Shown here: positions 32,638 through 40,730 of the stretch, piece by piece | How positions within the stretch are numbered: position 1 is the first letter of the stretch | Layout of the letters: each line of letters opens with the position of its first letter | Source: Streptomyces sp. NBC_00259 | Lineage (GTDB): Bacteria > Actinomycetota > Actinomycetes > Streptomycetales > Streptomycetaceae | Assembly (NCBI RefSeq): GCF_036181745.1 | Contig: NZ_CP108080.1 | Span: 3,997,501 to 4,061,500, forward strand | Length of the DNA stretch: 64,000 nucleotides | Reading direction: 5' to 3' | Program-made: the position numbers and the translations under genes | The notes under the pieces: model-generated | What the model saw: the letters and a program-made list of their open reading frames with translations, nothing else | What the model was told of the DNA's origin: nothing | Database searches by the model: none

Positions 32638-33678
32638 TCACCCCGCGAACGCCTCGCACACCGCCTCGTACTCGCGCGTCCACCACACCGCCAGGGCCGA
32701 CACCGCAGGAAACTGCGGGTCGGCCCTGCGGTCGTGCAGCTGGTAGCGCCAGCGCAGTATCCAGAAGTCGTTGAGCCGCTCCCACCACACCCGTTGCACC
32801 GCGGCCGCCAGCTCCGCGCAGTCCGCCCCCGCCGCCCGACGGTAGGCGCGCGCGTAGGCCCGCACCTTCGCCAGCTCCAGCTCCCCGGCGGGCTGGACGA
32901 AGAAGATCGCCGCGGCCCGTACCGCCTCCTCGGCGCGGGGCTGCACCCCCAGCCGGTCCCAGTCGACGATCGCGGCCGGCTCCGCGCCCCGGTCGTCGCC
33001 GCGGTAGAGCACGTTCAGCGGGTGGAAGTCGCCGTGCACCCAGCCGCCGGCCTCGGCGGGCGGCGGACGGCGGTGCGCATGGCGTTCCAGCAGGGCCCGG
33101 CGCTCCAGCAGCCGGTGCTCGGCGAGGGCGTCGAAGCCGTCCCGGGGGCGCCGGCCGCGGGCGAGGTCCAGCAGTTCGTCGATGAGCGCGAAGGTCTCGT
33201 CGGGGTCGGCGCTCTCGTACGGACGGGCCGTCCCGCCGCGCTCCGCCTCCCTGCCCATGACCTGCTCCAGGCCGGTGTGCACCAGGCCGAGCAGCGCGCC
33301 GAGCCGGCGGGACTCGGCGGTGGTCAGCTGGGCGCCGTCGCGGTGCCGGCCGTCCACCCAGGGATGCAGGGCGTAGCAGCGGCCGCCGATGACGGCGACG
33401 GTGTCGCCGGTCGTGTCCTCGACGGGCGGGGCGACGGGGACGCCGAGGGACTGGAGCCGCTGGGTGGCGCGGTGCTGGCGGACGATGGTCTCGCGGTCGG
33501 CGGTCGGCGCGTCCAGATGGTGCTTGAGGAAGTAGTCGCCGCGGGTGGTGGCGAGCCGGTAGCCGCGGTTCAGGAGGCCCTGGGTGACGGGTTCGCAGGA
33601 GAGGGGTTCCCCGGCGTCCTCGTACCGGCGCAGCAGCGGACCGAGCGGGGGTGGGGCAATAGCAGATGAGCGCGGCAC
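32638..33678 (-). CDS. Aminoglycoside phosphotransferase-family kinase
   Basis: 346 residues with the APH fold: N-lobe GLLNRGYRLATTRGDYFLKH with the ATP-contacting lysine, the catalytic loop GGWVHGDFHPLNVLY (Brenner motif, catalytic Asp), and the metal-binding IVDWDRLGVQPRAEE. The substrate is unknown; many actinomycete members phosphorylate small metabolites rather than antibiotics. It is convergent with the repeat-tailed kinase (19 nt between stops). The predicted start lies close to the following flavin-binding gene's stop, but there is no overlap. Confidence 0.82.
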   Translation of the reverse strand: MPRSSAIAPPPLGPLLRRYEDAGEPLSCEPVTQGLLNRGYRLATTRGDYFLKHHLDAPTADRETIVRQHRATQRLQSLGVPVAPPVEDTTGDTVAVIGGRCYALHPWVDGRHRDGAQLTTAESRRLGALLGLVHTGLEQVMGREAERGGTARPYESADPDETFALIDELLDLARGRRPRDGFDALAEHRLLERRALLERHAHRRPPPAEAGGWVHGDFHPLNVLYRGDDRGAEPAAIVDWDRLGVQPRAEEAVRAAAIFFVQPAGELELAKVRAYARAYRRAAGADCAELAAAVQRVWWERLNDFWILRWRYQLHDRRADPQFPAVSALAVWWTREYEAVCEAFAG

Positions 33679-33693
33679 TCGCCAGATGTTAGA

Positions 33694-34128
33694 TCACCCA
33701 GCGTGTCGATGATGTCGCTCCTCGAAATAGTCGAGGGTGTGCACCGTGACGAACTGGGGCCTGATGCGCATATAGACCGGTTCGAAGGGCTCCCCGTCCA
33801 CATGGTGCGGGGTGGGGCCGAAGCTCTCGATCTGGGCGTCGGTCGGCTGGATGAGTTCCGCGGTGCCGGTGAACTGGACCGACCAGGGGACCGCCGCGCC
33901 GGAGTTGAAGTTGTCCGCCCCGTACGCCACCACGCTCCCGGCGCACGCCTGGTGGTAGCCGGGGCCACCGTGCAGTCGCAGCAGGACGCAGCCGTCCGAG
34001 ACGACATGGCGTGCGGGTGCCACCGTCAGGATCGCGCGCATGCTGGTCGCCAGTCGGCCGTACGGGACCCGGGTGAGCAGCTCGACGGCGCGGCGTTCCT
34101 CGTGGGAGCAGGGATCCTCGGGCGACAT
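33694..34128 (-). CDS. Pyridoxamine 5'-phosphate oxidase-family protein
   Basis: 144 residues forming one split-barrel flavin-binding domain: RVPYGRLATSMRAILTVAPA at the N-terminus, then VLLRLHGGPGYHQACAGSVV and VPWSVQFTGTAELI. Members bind FMN or coenzyme F420, or act on haem; which applies here is not clear. The gene is transcribed in the same direction as the phosphotransferase gene, 16 nt ahead of it, so the two may be co-expressed. Confidence 0.8.
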   Translation of the reverse strand: MSPEDPCSHEERRAVELLTRVPYGRLATSMRAILTVAPARHVVSDGCVLLRLHGGPGYHQACAGSVVAYGADNFNSGAAVPWSVQFTGTAELIQPTDAQIESFGPTPHHVDGEPFEPVYMRIRPQFVTVHTLDYFEERHHRHAG

Positions 34129-34241
34129 GGATCCACTGTCCGCCGCCCGCCCGCGGCAGGAACAGAGCCGCTCGCCCCCTCCCCGCGGGCCGTTGGTCCC
34201 TTGTGCGGGCCGTTGGTCCCTCGCATGCGTCGTGTGCGCCC

Positions 34242-34901
34242 TCAGTGCCGCTCGGCCTGCATCCTCGCCACGTACGCGGCGGCCTGCGAGCGCCGCTCCA
34301 TCCCCAGCTTGGAGAGCAGGCTGGAGACGTAGTTCTTGATGGTCTTCTCGGCCAGGTGCAGCCGCTCGCCGATGACGCGGTTGGTGAGGCCCTCGCCGAT
34401 CAGGTCGAGGATCTTGCGCTCCTGCTCGGTGAGCCGCGCCAGCTTGTCGTCGCTCTTCGGGTTGTTCCCGTCGCGCAGCCGCTCCAGGACGCGCGCGGTG
34501 GCGACCGGGTCGAGCAGTGACTTGCCCGCCGCCACGTCCCGTACCGCCGACAGCAGCTCGGAGCCGCGGATCGCCTTCAGGACGTAGCCCGAGGCGCCTG
34601 CCATGATCGCGTCGAAGAGTGCCTCGTCATCCGCGTACGAGGTGAGCATCAGACATTTGACGTCCTCGTTGTTGGACCGCACCTCACGGCAGACCTCGAC
34701 CCCGCTGCCGTCCGGGAGGCGTACGTCGAGCACCGCCACATCGGGGCGGGCCGCGGGGATCCTGACCAGCGCGTCGGCGGCCGTACCGGCCTCGCCGACG
34801 ACCTCGATGTCGTCCTCCACGGAGAGCAGCTCGTACACGCCACGCCGAACGACCTCGTGGTCGTCAACCAGAAATACCGTGATTTTTCGTTCTTCGTGCA
34901 C
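34242..34901 (-). CDS. NarL/DevR-type orphan response regulator
   Basis: 219 residues. The receiver domain has DD13-14, the phosphoacceptor Asp59 (VLDVRLPDGS) and a conserved Lys in YVLKAIRGS. The LuxR-type helix-turn-helix (LTEQERKILDLIGEGLTNRV and EKTIKNYVSSLLSKLGM) resembles DevR/DosR-class regulators. No histidine kinase gene is adjacent, so it is an orphan whose partner lies elsewhere. It is divergent from the second bkd operon across a 320-nt region. Confidence 0.92.
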   Translation of the reverse strand: MHEERKITVFLVDDHEVVRRGVYELLSVEDDIEVVGEAGTAADALVRIPAARPDVAVLDVRLPDGSGVEVCREVRSNNEDVKCLMLTSYADDEALFDAIMAGASGYVLKAIRGSELLSAVRDVAAGKSLLDPVATARVLERLRDGNNPKSDDKLARLTEQERKILDLIGEGLTNRVIGERLHLAEKTIKNYVSSLLSKLGMERRSQAAAYVARMQAERH

Positions 34902-35225
34902 GGGGTAAGTCTCACATACTCACTCTTCCAATGCCCGGGGTGCCCGGGATAACGTGCCGGTGTTCCGGCAGCCTGCAGGGCTGTGACCAGTGGTTGTTCC
35001 CGAATTTCTCGATTTACTTGGAAATCCAAGCAAAATCGCAGGTCAAATGGGGTTTCGCAGTAATGCTCCCCACTGGGTAACGTGCCTTTGGCAGGCCGCT
35101 CGCCGGGGCACCTGTCACGCCTGTTCCCGGCCGAGCCGCACCCACCCCGTGCACCGTACGGATACAGGCGAGCCGCACTGGACCCCGGCGGACCCCGGGG
35201 GCCGGACAGACGGAGGAGCACGCAC
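34902..35225. promoter_or_regulatory. Divergent promoter region, AT-rich for this genome
   Basis: This 324-nt region holds no gene. A strikingly AT-rich stretch (about 34995-35055) contains CTTGGAAATCCAAG (35017-35030), an inverted repeat with 6-bp arms and AA centre, flanked by GATTT and AAAATC which extend the symmetry. It is placed to control the bkd operon and/or the response regulator. A good AGGAG lies 8 nt before the bkdA GTG. Confidence 0.5.
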
Positions 35226-36383
35226 GTGACCGTGGAGAGCACTGCCGCGCGCAAACCGCGCCGCAGCAGTAAGCGCGTCAGCGCAGCGAAGAAGCCAGCC
35301 AGTTCCGAGCCCCAGCTCGTACAGCTGCTGACGCCGGAGGGTGAGCGGGTCGAGCACCCGGACTACGACATCGACCTCAGCCCCGAAGAGCTCCGCGGGC
35401 TCTACCGGGACATGGTCCTCACCCGTCGTTTCGACGCCGAGGCCACCGCTCTCCAGCGGCAGGGCGAGCTGGGCCTGTGGGCCTCGCTGCTCGGCCAGGA
35501 GGCCGCCCAGATCGGCTCCGGCCGCGCGCTGCGCGACGACGACTACGTCTTCCCGACGTACCGCGAGCACGGCGTCGCCTGGTGCCGCGGGGTCGACCCG
35601 ACGAACCTGCTGGGCATGTTCCGTGGCGTGAACCACGGCGGCTGGGACCCCAACAGCAACAACTTCCACCTGTACACCATCGTGATCGGTTCGCAGACGC
35701 TGCACGCGACCGGCTACGCGATGGGCGTGGCCAAGGACGGCGCCGACTCCGCGGTCATCGCGTACTTCGGTGACGGTGCCTCCAGCCAGGGAGACGTCGC
35801 CGAGTCCTTCACCTTCTCCGCGGTCTACAACGCCCCGGTCGTGTTCTTCTGCCAGAACAACCAGTGGGCGATCTCCGAGCCCACCGAGCGCCAGACCCGG
35901 GTGCCGCTCTACCAGCGCGCCCAGGGCTTCGGCTTCCCCGGCGTCCGGGTCGACGGCAACGACGTGCTCGCCTGCCTCGCCGTGACCCGCTCCGCGCTGG
36001 AGCGCGCCCGCCGCGGCGAGGGCCCGACCCTGGTCGAGGCCTTCACGTACCGGATGGGTGCCCACACCACCTCCGACGACCCCACCAAGTACCGGCACGA
36101 CGACGAGCGGCAGGCCTGGGAGGCCAAGGACCCGATCCTGCGTCTGCGCACGTACCTGGAGAACCAGGGCCTCGCCGACGAGGCGTTCTTCACGGAGCTC
36201 GACAAGGAGAGCGACGTGCTCGCGAAGCGCGTCCGCGAGGCCGTCCGTGCCATGCCCGACCCGGACCACATGGCGATCTTCGACAACGTCTACGCCGACG
36301 GGCACGCCCTCGTCGACGAGGAGCGCGCGCAGTTCGCCGCGTACCAGGCGTCGTTCGCCGACGCTTCCGAGGAGGGCAAGTAA
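35226..36383 (+). CDS. bkdA: Branched-chain 2-oxoacid dehydrogenase E1 alpha (cluster 2)
   Basis: 385 residues from GTG (AGGAG upstream). The first ~30 residues are Lys/Arg/Ala/Ser-rich and basic, then the E1 alpha fold: MVLTRRFDAEATALQRQGEL, FPTYREHGVAWCRGV, and the thiamine diphosphate motif GDGASSQGDVAESFTFS through CQNNQWAIS. The SDDPTKYR loop of the phosphorylation region is kept. This is a second, non-identical copy of the function at 14491; several residues differ, so substrate preference or regulation may too. First gene of a three-gene operon. Confidence 0.92.
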   Translation: MTVESTAARKPRRSSKRVSAAKKPASSEPQLVQLLTPEGERVEHPDYDIDLSPEELRGLYRDMVLTRRFDAEATALQRQGELGLWASLLGQEAAQIGSGRALRDDDYVFPTYREHGVAWCRGVDPTNLLGMFRGVNHGGWDPNSNNFHLYTIVIGSQTLHATGYAMGVAKDGADSAVIAYFGDGASSQGDVAESFTFSAVYNAPVVFFCQNNQWAISEPTERQTRVPLYQRAQGFGFPGVRVDGNDVLACLAVTRSALERARRGEGPTLVEAFTYRMGAHTTSDDPTKYRHDDERQAWEAKDPILRLRTYLENQGLADEAFFTELDKESDVLAKRVREAVRAMPDPDHMAIFDNVYADGHALVDEERAQFAAYQASFADASEEGK

Positions 36384-36386
36384 GCC

Positions 36387-37367
36387 ATGGCCGTAGAGAA
36401 GATGTCGCTCGCCAAGGCGCTCAACGAGTCGCTGCGCAAGGCCCTCGACACCGACCCCAAGGTCCTCATCATGGGTGAGGACGTCGGCAAGCTCGGTGGG
36501 GTCTTCCGCATCACCGACGGGCTCCAGAAGGACTTCGGCGAGGAGCGGGTCATCGACACCCCGCTCGCCGAGTCCGGCATCGTCGGCACCGCGATCGGTC
36601 TCGCGCTGCGCGGCTACCGCCCGGTCGTCGAGATCCAGTTCGACGGTTTCGTCTTCCCCGCGTACGACCAGATCGTCACGCAGCTCGCCAAGATGCACGC
36701 CCGTGCGCTCGGCAAGATCAAGCTGCCCGTCGTCGTCCGTATCCCGTACGGCGGCGGCATCGGCGCGGTCGAGCACCACTCCGAGTCGCCCGAGGCCCTC
36801 TTCGCGCACGTCGCGGGCCTCAAGGTTGTCTCCCCGTCGAACGCGTCCGACGGCTACTGGATGCTGCAGCAGGCCATCCAGAGCGACGACCCGGTGATCT
36901 TCTTCGAGCCGAAGCGCCGCTACTGGGACAAGGGCGAGGTCGACATCGAGTCCATCCCGGACCCGCTGCACGCCGCCCGCGTCGCCCGCACCGGCACGGA
37001 CCTCACGCTCGCCGCCTACGGGCCGATGGTGAAGGTCTGCCTGGAGGCCGCCGCGGCCGCCCAGGAGGAGGGCAAGTCGGTCGAGGTCCTGGACCTGCGC
37101 TCGATGTCCCCGATCGACTTCGACGCCGTCCAGCGGTCGGTGGAGAAGACCCGCCGGCTCGTCGTCGTCCACGAGGCCCCCGTCTTCTACGGCTCCGGAG
37201 CGGAGATCGCCGCCCGCATCACGGAGCGGTGCTTCTACCACCTCGAGGCGCCGGTGCTGAGGGTCGGCGGCTTCCACGCCCCGTACCCGCCGGCGCGGCT
37301 GGAGGAGGAGTACCTTCCGGGACTTGACCGGGTGCTCGACGCCGTCGACCGCTCGCTGGCGTACTGA
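36387..37367 (+). CDS. bkdB: Branched-chain 2-oxoacid dehydrogenase E1 beta (cluster 2)
   Basis: 326 residues. MGEDVGKLGGVFRITDGLQK, DTPLAESGIVGTAIGLAL and PYGGGIGAVEHHSESPEALF match the cluster 1 protein closely, and the C-terminal domain has TRRLVVVHEAPVFYGSGAEI. It starts 3 nt after the E1 alpha stop and is followed after 11 nt by E2. No motif differs from an active E1 beta. Confidence 0.94.
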   Translation: MAVEKMSLAKALNESLRKALDTDPKVLIMGEDVGKLGGVFRITDGLQKDFGEERVIDTPLAESGIVGTAIGLALRGYRPVVEIQFDGFVFPAYDQIVTQLAKMHARALGKIKLPVVVRIPYGGGIGAVEHHSESPEALFAHVAGLKVVSPSNASDGYWMLQQAIQSDDPVIFFEPKRRYWDKGEVDIESIPDPLHAARVARTGTDLTLAAYGPMVKVCLEAAAAAQEEGKSVEVLDLRSMSPIDFDAVQRSVEKTRRLVVVHEAPVFYGSGAEIAARITERCFYHLEAPVLRVGGFHAPYPPARLEEEYLPGLDRVLDAVDRSLAY

Positions 37368-37378
37368 GGAGAACTGCT

Positions 37379-38782
37379 GTGATCCGTGAGTTCAAGATGC
37401 CCGACGTGGGCGAGGGTCTCACCGAGGCCGAAATCCTCAAGTGGTACGTCCAGCCCGGCGACACCGTGACCGACGGACAGGTCGTGTGCGAGGTCGAGAC
37501 GGCGAAGGCGGCGGTGGAGCTGCCGATTCCGTACGACGGCGTCGTGCACGAGCTGCGCTTCGACGAGGGCACGACGGTGGACGTCGGCACCGCGATCATC
37601 GCCGTCGACGTGGCGCCGGGACCGGGCGAGGAGCCGCCGCCGGCGGCGACCGAGCCCACGCTCGCCGCCGCCGAGCCGGAGGCCGAGGCCAAGCCCGCGG
37701 GCCGCCAGCCCGTGCTCGTCGGCTACGGCGTGGCCGAGTCCTCCACCAAGCGCCGTCCCCGCAAGGGCACCTCGGTGCCGGAGCAGGCTCAGGCCGCGCA
37801 GGTCCAGGCCGCCGTACAGGCCGAGCTGAACGGACACGGGACCGCGGCGCCCGAGGCCCCCGCGGCTCCCACCGCACGGCCGCTCGCCAAGCCGCCGGTC
37901 CGCAAGCTGGCCAAGGACCTCGGCGTGGACCTCGCCATGGTCGTGCCCAGCGGCCCCGACGGGATCATCACCCGCGAGGACGTCCACGCGGCGGTGGCTC
38001 CGGCCGCGGTCCCCGCTCCCGTCCAGGCTCCCGAGCCCGTGGCGGCGGCGCCGGTGGCGGCGCCCGCCCCGGTGGCCGGCGCCCGCGAGACCCGCATCCC
38101 GATCAAGGGTGTCCGGAAGGCCACCGCGCAGGCGATGATCGGATCGGCCTTCACCGCGCCGCACGTCACCGAGTTCGTCACGGTCGACGTCACGCGCACG
38201 ATGCGGCTGGTCGAGGAGCTGAAGTCCGACAAGGACATGGCCGGGCTGCGGGTGAACCCCCTGCTGCTCATCGCCAAGGCGCTGCTCGTCGCGATCCGGC
38301 GCAACCCGGAGGTCAACGCCGCCTGGGACGAGGCGAACCAGGAGATCGTGCTCAAGCACTACGTCAACCTGGGCATCGCCGCCGCCACTCCGCGCGGTCT
38401 GATCGTGCCGAACATCAAGGACGCGCACGACAAGACCCTGCCGCAGCTGGCCGAGGCCCTCGGCGAGCTGGTGGCCACGGCCCGTGAGGGGAAGACGACG
38501 CCCGCGGCCATGCAGGGCGGCACGGTCACCATCACCAACGTCGGCGTCTTCGGTGTCGACACCGGTACGCCGATCCTCAACCCCGGCGAGTCGGCGATCC
38601 TCGCGGTCGGCGCGATCAAGCTCCAGCCGTGGGTCCACAAGGGCAAGGTCAAGCCCCGTCAGGTCACCACCCTGGCGCTGTCCTTCGACCACCGACTGGT
38701 CGACGGCGAGCTGGGCTCCAAGGTCCTGGCGGATGTCGCCGCGATCCTGGAGCAGCCGAAGAGGCTCATCACCTGGGCCTAG
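37379..38782 (+). CDS. bkdC: Branched-chain 2-oxoacid dehydrogenase E2 (cluster 2)
   Basis: 467 residues from GTG with GAGGAG upstream. Lipoyl domain with the modified Lys in VEVETAKAAVELP; Ala/Pro-rich linker; E1/E3-binding domain (PPVRKLAKDLGVDLAMVVPS); second linker; acyltransferase domain ending FDHRLVDG. Shorter than the cluster 1 E2 because its linkers are shorter and it lacks the Ser-Ala repeat. No E3 gene is present here either. A strong terminator follows. Confidence 0.93.
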   Translation: MIREFKMPDVGEGLTEAEILKWYVQPGDTVTDGQVVCEVETAKAAVELPIPYDGVVHELRFDEGTTVDVGTAIIAVDVAPGPGEEPPPAATEPTLAAAEPEAEAKPAGRQPVLVGYGVAESSTKRRPRKGTSVPEQAQAAQVQAAVQAELNGHGTAAPEAPAAPTARPLAKPPVRKLAKDLGVDLAMVVPSGPDGIITREDVHAAVAPAAVPAPVQAPEPVAAAPVAAPAPVAGARETRIPIKGVRKATAQAMIGSAFTAPHVTEFVTVDVTRTMRLVEELKSDKDMAGLRVNPLLLIAKALLVAIRRNPEVNAAWDEANQEIVLKHYVNLGIAAATPRGLIVPNIKDAHDKTLPQLAEALGELVATAREGKTTPAAMQGGTVTITNVGVFGVDTGTPILNPGESAILAVGAIKLQPWVHKGKVKPRQVTTLALSFDHRLVDGELGSKVLADVAAILEQPKRLITWA

Positions 38783-38837
38783 GCCGGACACGGCGGCCCC
38801 TCAGGGGCTGCCGCACCGCCGGACGAGGACACGAGAA

Positions 38838-38869
38838 AGGTCCCGGGACGCCGCCGCGTCCCGGGACCT
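38838..38869. terminator. Bidirectional hairpin terminator
   Basis: AGGTCCCGGGACG and its complement form a 13-bp perfect stem with loop CCGCCG, followed by CTTC, between the convergent bkdC and dacA genes. Confidence 0.85.
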
Positions 38870-38894
38870 CTTCGTCTGCAAGGAGGTGCGGTGA

Positions 38895-39839
38895 TCAGTC
38901 CCGCTGGGCGCCGGCCGGGAGCGAACGCAGCTCCATCGTGCGGGCGGTGGTGGAGGCGAAGCCGAAGTCGAGCAGCTTCGCCGCGTCCGTGAAGCGCGCG
39001 TCCCCGCTGGACGACGCCAGGATGACGCCGGTGTACGTCTTGCCGTTGCGGGTCGCCGCGAAGACGAGGCAGGGGCCGGCCGACGTGCCGGTGCCGGTCT
39101 TCACACCGATGGCACCGTTGTAGGAGCCCAGCAGCTTGTTGGTGTTGTACCAGGTGTACGTGCGGGTGGTGCCGGTGCTGGTCGTCGCGGGGGCCTTGTA
39201 CGACGTCGGCTTGACGACCTCGCGGAAGACGGAGCTGCTCATCGCGTGGCGGGCGAGCTTCGCCAGGTCCCACGGGGTGGTGTAGTTGTTCCCCGTCGTC
39301 GAGATGCCGTCGAACGAGTCGAACTTGGTGTTGACCAGGCCGAGCTGCTTGGCCTTCGTGTTCATCTTGCCGATGAAGGACTTCGTGCGGGCCGCGGTCG
39401 TGGTGCCGGTGCCGAAGGTGTCGGCGAGGGCGTACGCGGCGTCGCAGCCGGACGGCAGCATCAGGCCGGACAGCAGCTGGCGGACGGTCAGCTTGTCACC
39501 GGTGCGCAGGTCCGCGGTGCTCGCGCCGTTCCTGGTGACGTAGTCCCGGTACACCTGCTTGACGGTGACCTTCTTGTTGAGGTCCACGCCGGGCTGGGTG
39601 AGGACCGTGATGGCCGTCACCAGTTTCGTCGTGCTCGCCATCTGGCGGCGCGTGTTGTTGGCCTTGCCGTATATCGGCTTGGCGTCCGCCTGGTCGAGCA
39701 GGAACCCGCCCTTGGCGGTGATGGACGGGATCGGCGTCGCCGCCTGCGCGGGGGCGGCCAGGGGCGAGGCCGTCAGCAGCAGACCACCCGCGAGAGCGAC
39801 GGTGGCGGCGCGGCGCAAGCCCTTGTGGCTGTTATTCAA
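38895..39839 (-). CDS. D-alanyl-D-alanine carboxypeptidase (DacA type)
   Basis: 314 residues starting with TTG (39837-39839), with GGAG 8 nt upstream. A signal peptide (AATVALAGGLLLTASPLAAPAQA) sends it out of the cell. The serine-peptidase S11 motifs are STTK (active-site Ser-x-x-Lys in MASTTKLV), SGC in LPSGCDAAYALAD (the SxN position, with Cys instead of Asn) and KTG in IGVKTGTG. It trims pentapeptides of peptidoglycan. The protein ends soon after the catalytic domain, without a membrane anchor, so it may be freely secreted. Confidence 0.88.
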   Translation of the reverse strand: MNNSHKGLRRAATVALAGGLLLTASPLAAPAQAATPIPSITAKGGFLLDQADAKPIYGKANNTRRQMASTTKLVTAITVLTQPGVDLNKKVTVKQVYRDYVTRNGASTADLRTGDKLTVRQLLSGLMLPSGCDAAYALADTFGTGTTTAARTKSFIGKMNTKAKQLGLVNTKFDSFDGISTTGNNYTTPWDLAKLARHAMSSSVFREVVKPTSYKAPATTSTGTTRTYTWYNTNKLLGSYNGAIGVKTGTGTSAGPCLVFAATRNGKTYTGVILASSSGDARFTDAAKLLDFGFASTTARTMELRSLPAGAQRD

Positions 39840-39870
39840 AGGAAACGCTCCGAATGATCGCGAATGCGTC

Positions 39871-39886
39871 GAAAGCCATGGCTTTC
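39871..39886. promoter_or_regulatory. Perfect 16-bp palindrome upstream of dacA
   Basis: GAAAGCCATGGCTTTC is fully self-complementary and lies 32 nt before the dacA start, inside the 237-nt dacA/GntR divergent region. It fits an operator better than a hairpin because it has no loop. Confidence 0.45.
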
Positions 39887-40064
39887 AGAGTCGATTGAGG
39901 CCACTGAGAAAGAAGGGTCCCGACACCAGACCCGCGAGTGAGGTGAATGGTTGTACGGGTGTCGTACATATCCCATCGACGCTTCCGGTGCCCAATCGGG
40001 CCGGCGCCGGGCCGGCCGCGTCCTGAATGGTGGACGGCACCTCCTGATGCACCCCTGTTGTATC

Positions 40065-40070
40065 TATGCT
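40065..40070 (+). promoter_or_regulatory. -10 box of a likely leaderless promoter
   Basis: TATGCT ends 6 nt before the ATG of the GntR gene at 40077, with TTGTAT a weak -35 candidate. Confidence 0.45.
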
Positions 40071-40076
40071 GTGCGC

Positions 40077-40730
40077 ATGCCCGCCGCTCCCGTGAGACAG
40101 CCCCCTGCCGCCGACCGTGTCTACGCCCACATCAAGCAGGCCGTGCTCGACCGGCGCTACGAGGGCGGCACCCTCCTCACCGAGGGCGAACTCGCCGAGG
40201 CCGTCGGCGTCTCCCGGACGCCCGTGCGCGAGGCGCTCCTGAAGCTGGAGATGGAAGGGCTCCTCAAGCTCTATCCGAAGAAGGGCGCGCTCGTCCTCGC
40301 CGTCTCCGCGCAGGAGATCGCCGATGTCGTCGAAACCCGCCTGCTGGTCGAGGAGTTCGCCGTCCGCCGCGCCGTACCGGCACCGCCCCGGCTGATCGAG
40401 CGCCTGGAGGAGCTGCTGGAGGAGCAGACGCGGCGCGCCGAGTCCGGCGACCTCGCCGAGGTCGCCATCACCGACCGCAGCTTCCACGCGGAGATCGTCC
40501 GCCACGCCGGCAACGAGATCCTCTCCCGCCTCTACGACCAGCTGCGCGACCGCCAGCTGCGGATGGGCGTCGCCGTGATGCACTCGCACCCCGACCGGAT
40601 CGCCAAGAACGTCACGGAGCACGCCGAGATCCTGGAAGCCATCAGGGACGGCGACACCGAGCGGGCCGCGGCCTGTGTGCGCCGGCACCTGAGCTGGGTC
40701 AAGGTGCTGGTCCGGGGTGAGGAGCGATGA
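40077..40730 (+). CDS. GntR-family regulator, FCD domain
   Basis: 217 residues. The N-terminal winged helix (TEGELAEAVGVSRTPVREALLKLE) is GntR type, and the helical C-terminal region (SFHAEIVRHAGNEILSRLYDQLRDRQ) is an FCD ligand domain, which usually binds a carboxylic acid with a metal. It overlaps the MFS gene by 4 nt (ATGA at 40727-40730), so it probably controls uptake or export of its own ligand. The leaderless start is supported by TATGCT. Confidence 0.9.
   Translation: MPAAPVRQPPAADRVYAHIKQAVLDRRYEGGTLLTEGELAEAVGVSRTPVREALLKLEMEGLLKLYPKKGALVLAVSAQEIADVVETRLLVEEFAVRRAVPAPPRLIERLEELLEEQTRRAESGDLAEVAITDRSFHAEIVRHAGNEILSRLYDQLRDRQLRMGVAVMHSHPDRIAKNVTEHAEILEAIRDGDTERAAACVRRHLSWVKVLVRGEER

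Noticed and set aside
32638..33678. Antibiotic resistance aminoglycoside kinase
   Set aside because: It has the family motifs but nothing shows an antibiotic substrate, and core-genome members are usually metabolic.
35115..37277. Very long open frame on the strand opposite bkd cluster 2
   Set aside because: It mirrors the coding strand, its residue content is GC-driven, and it has no start signal or recognisable domain.
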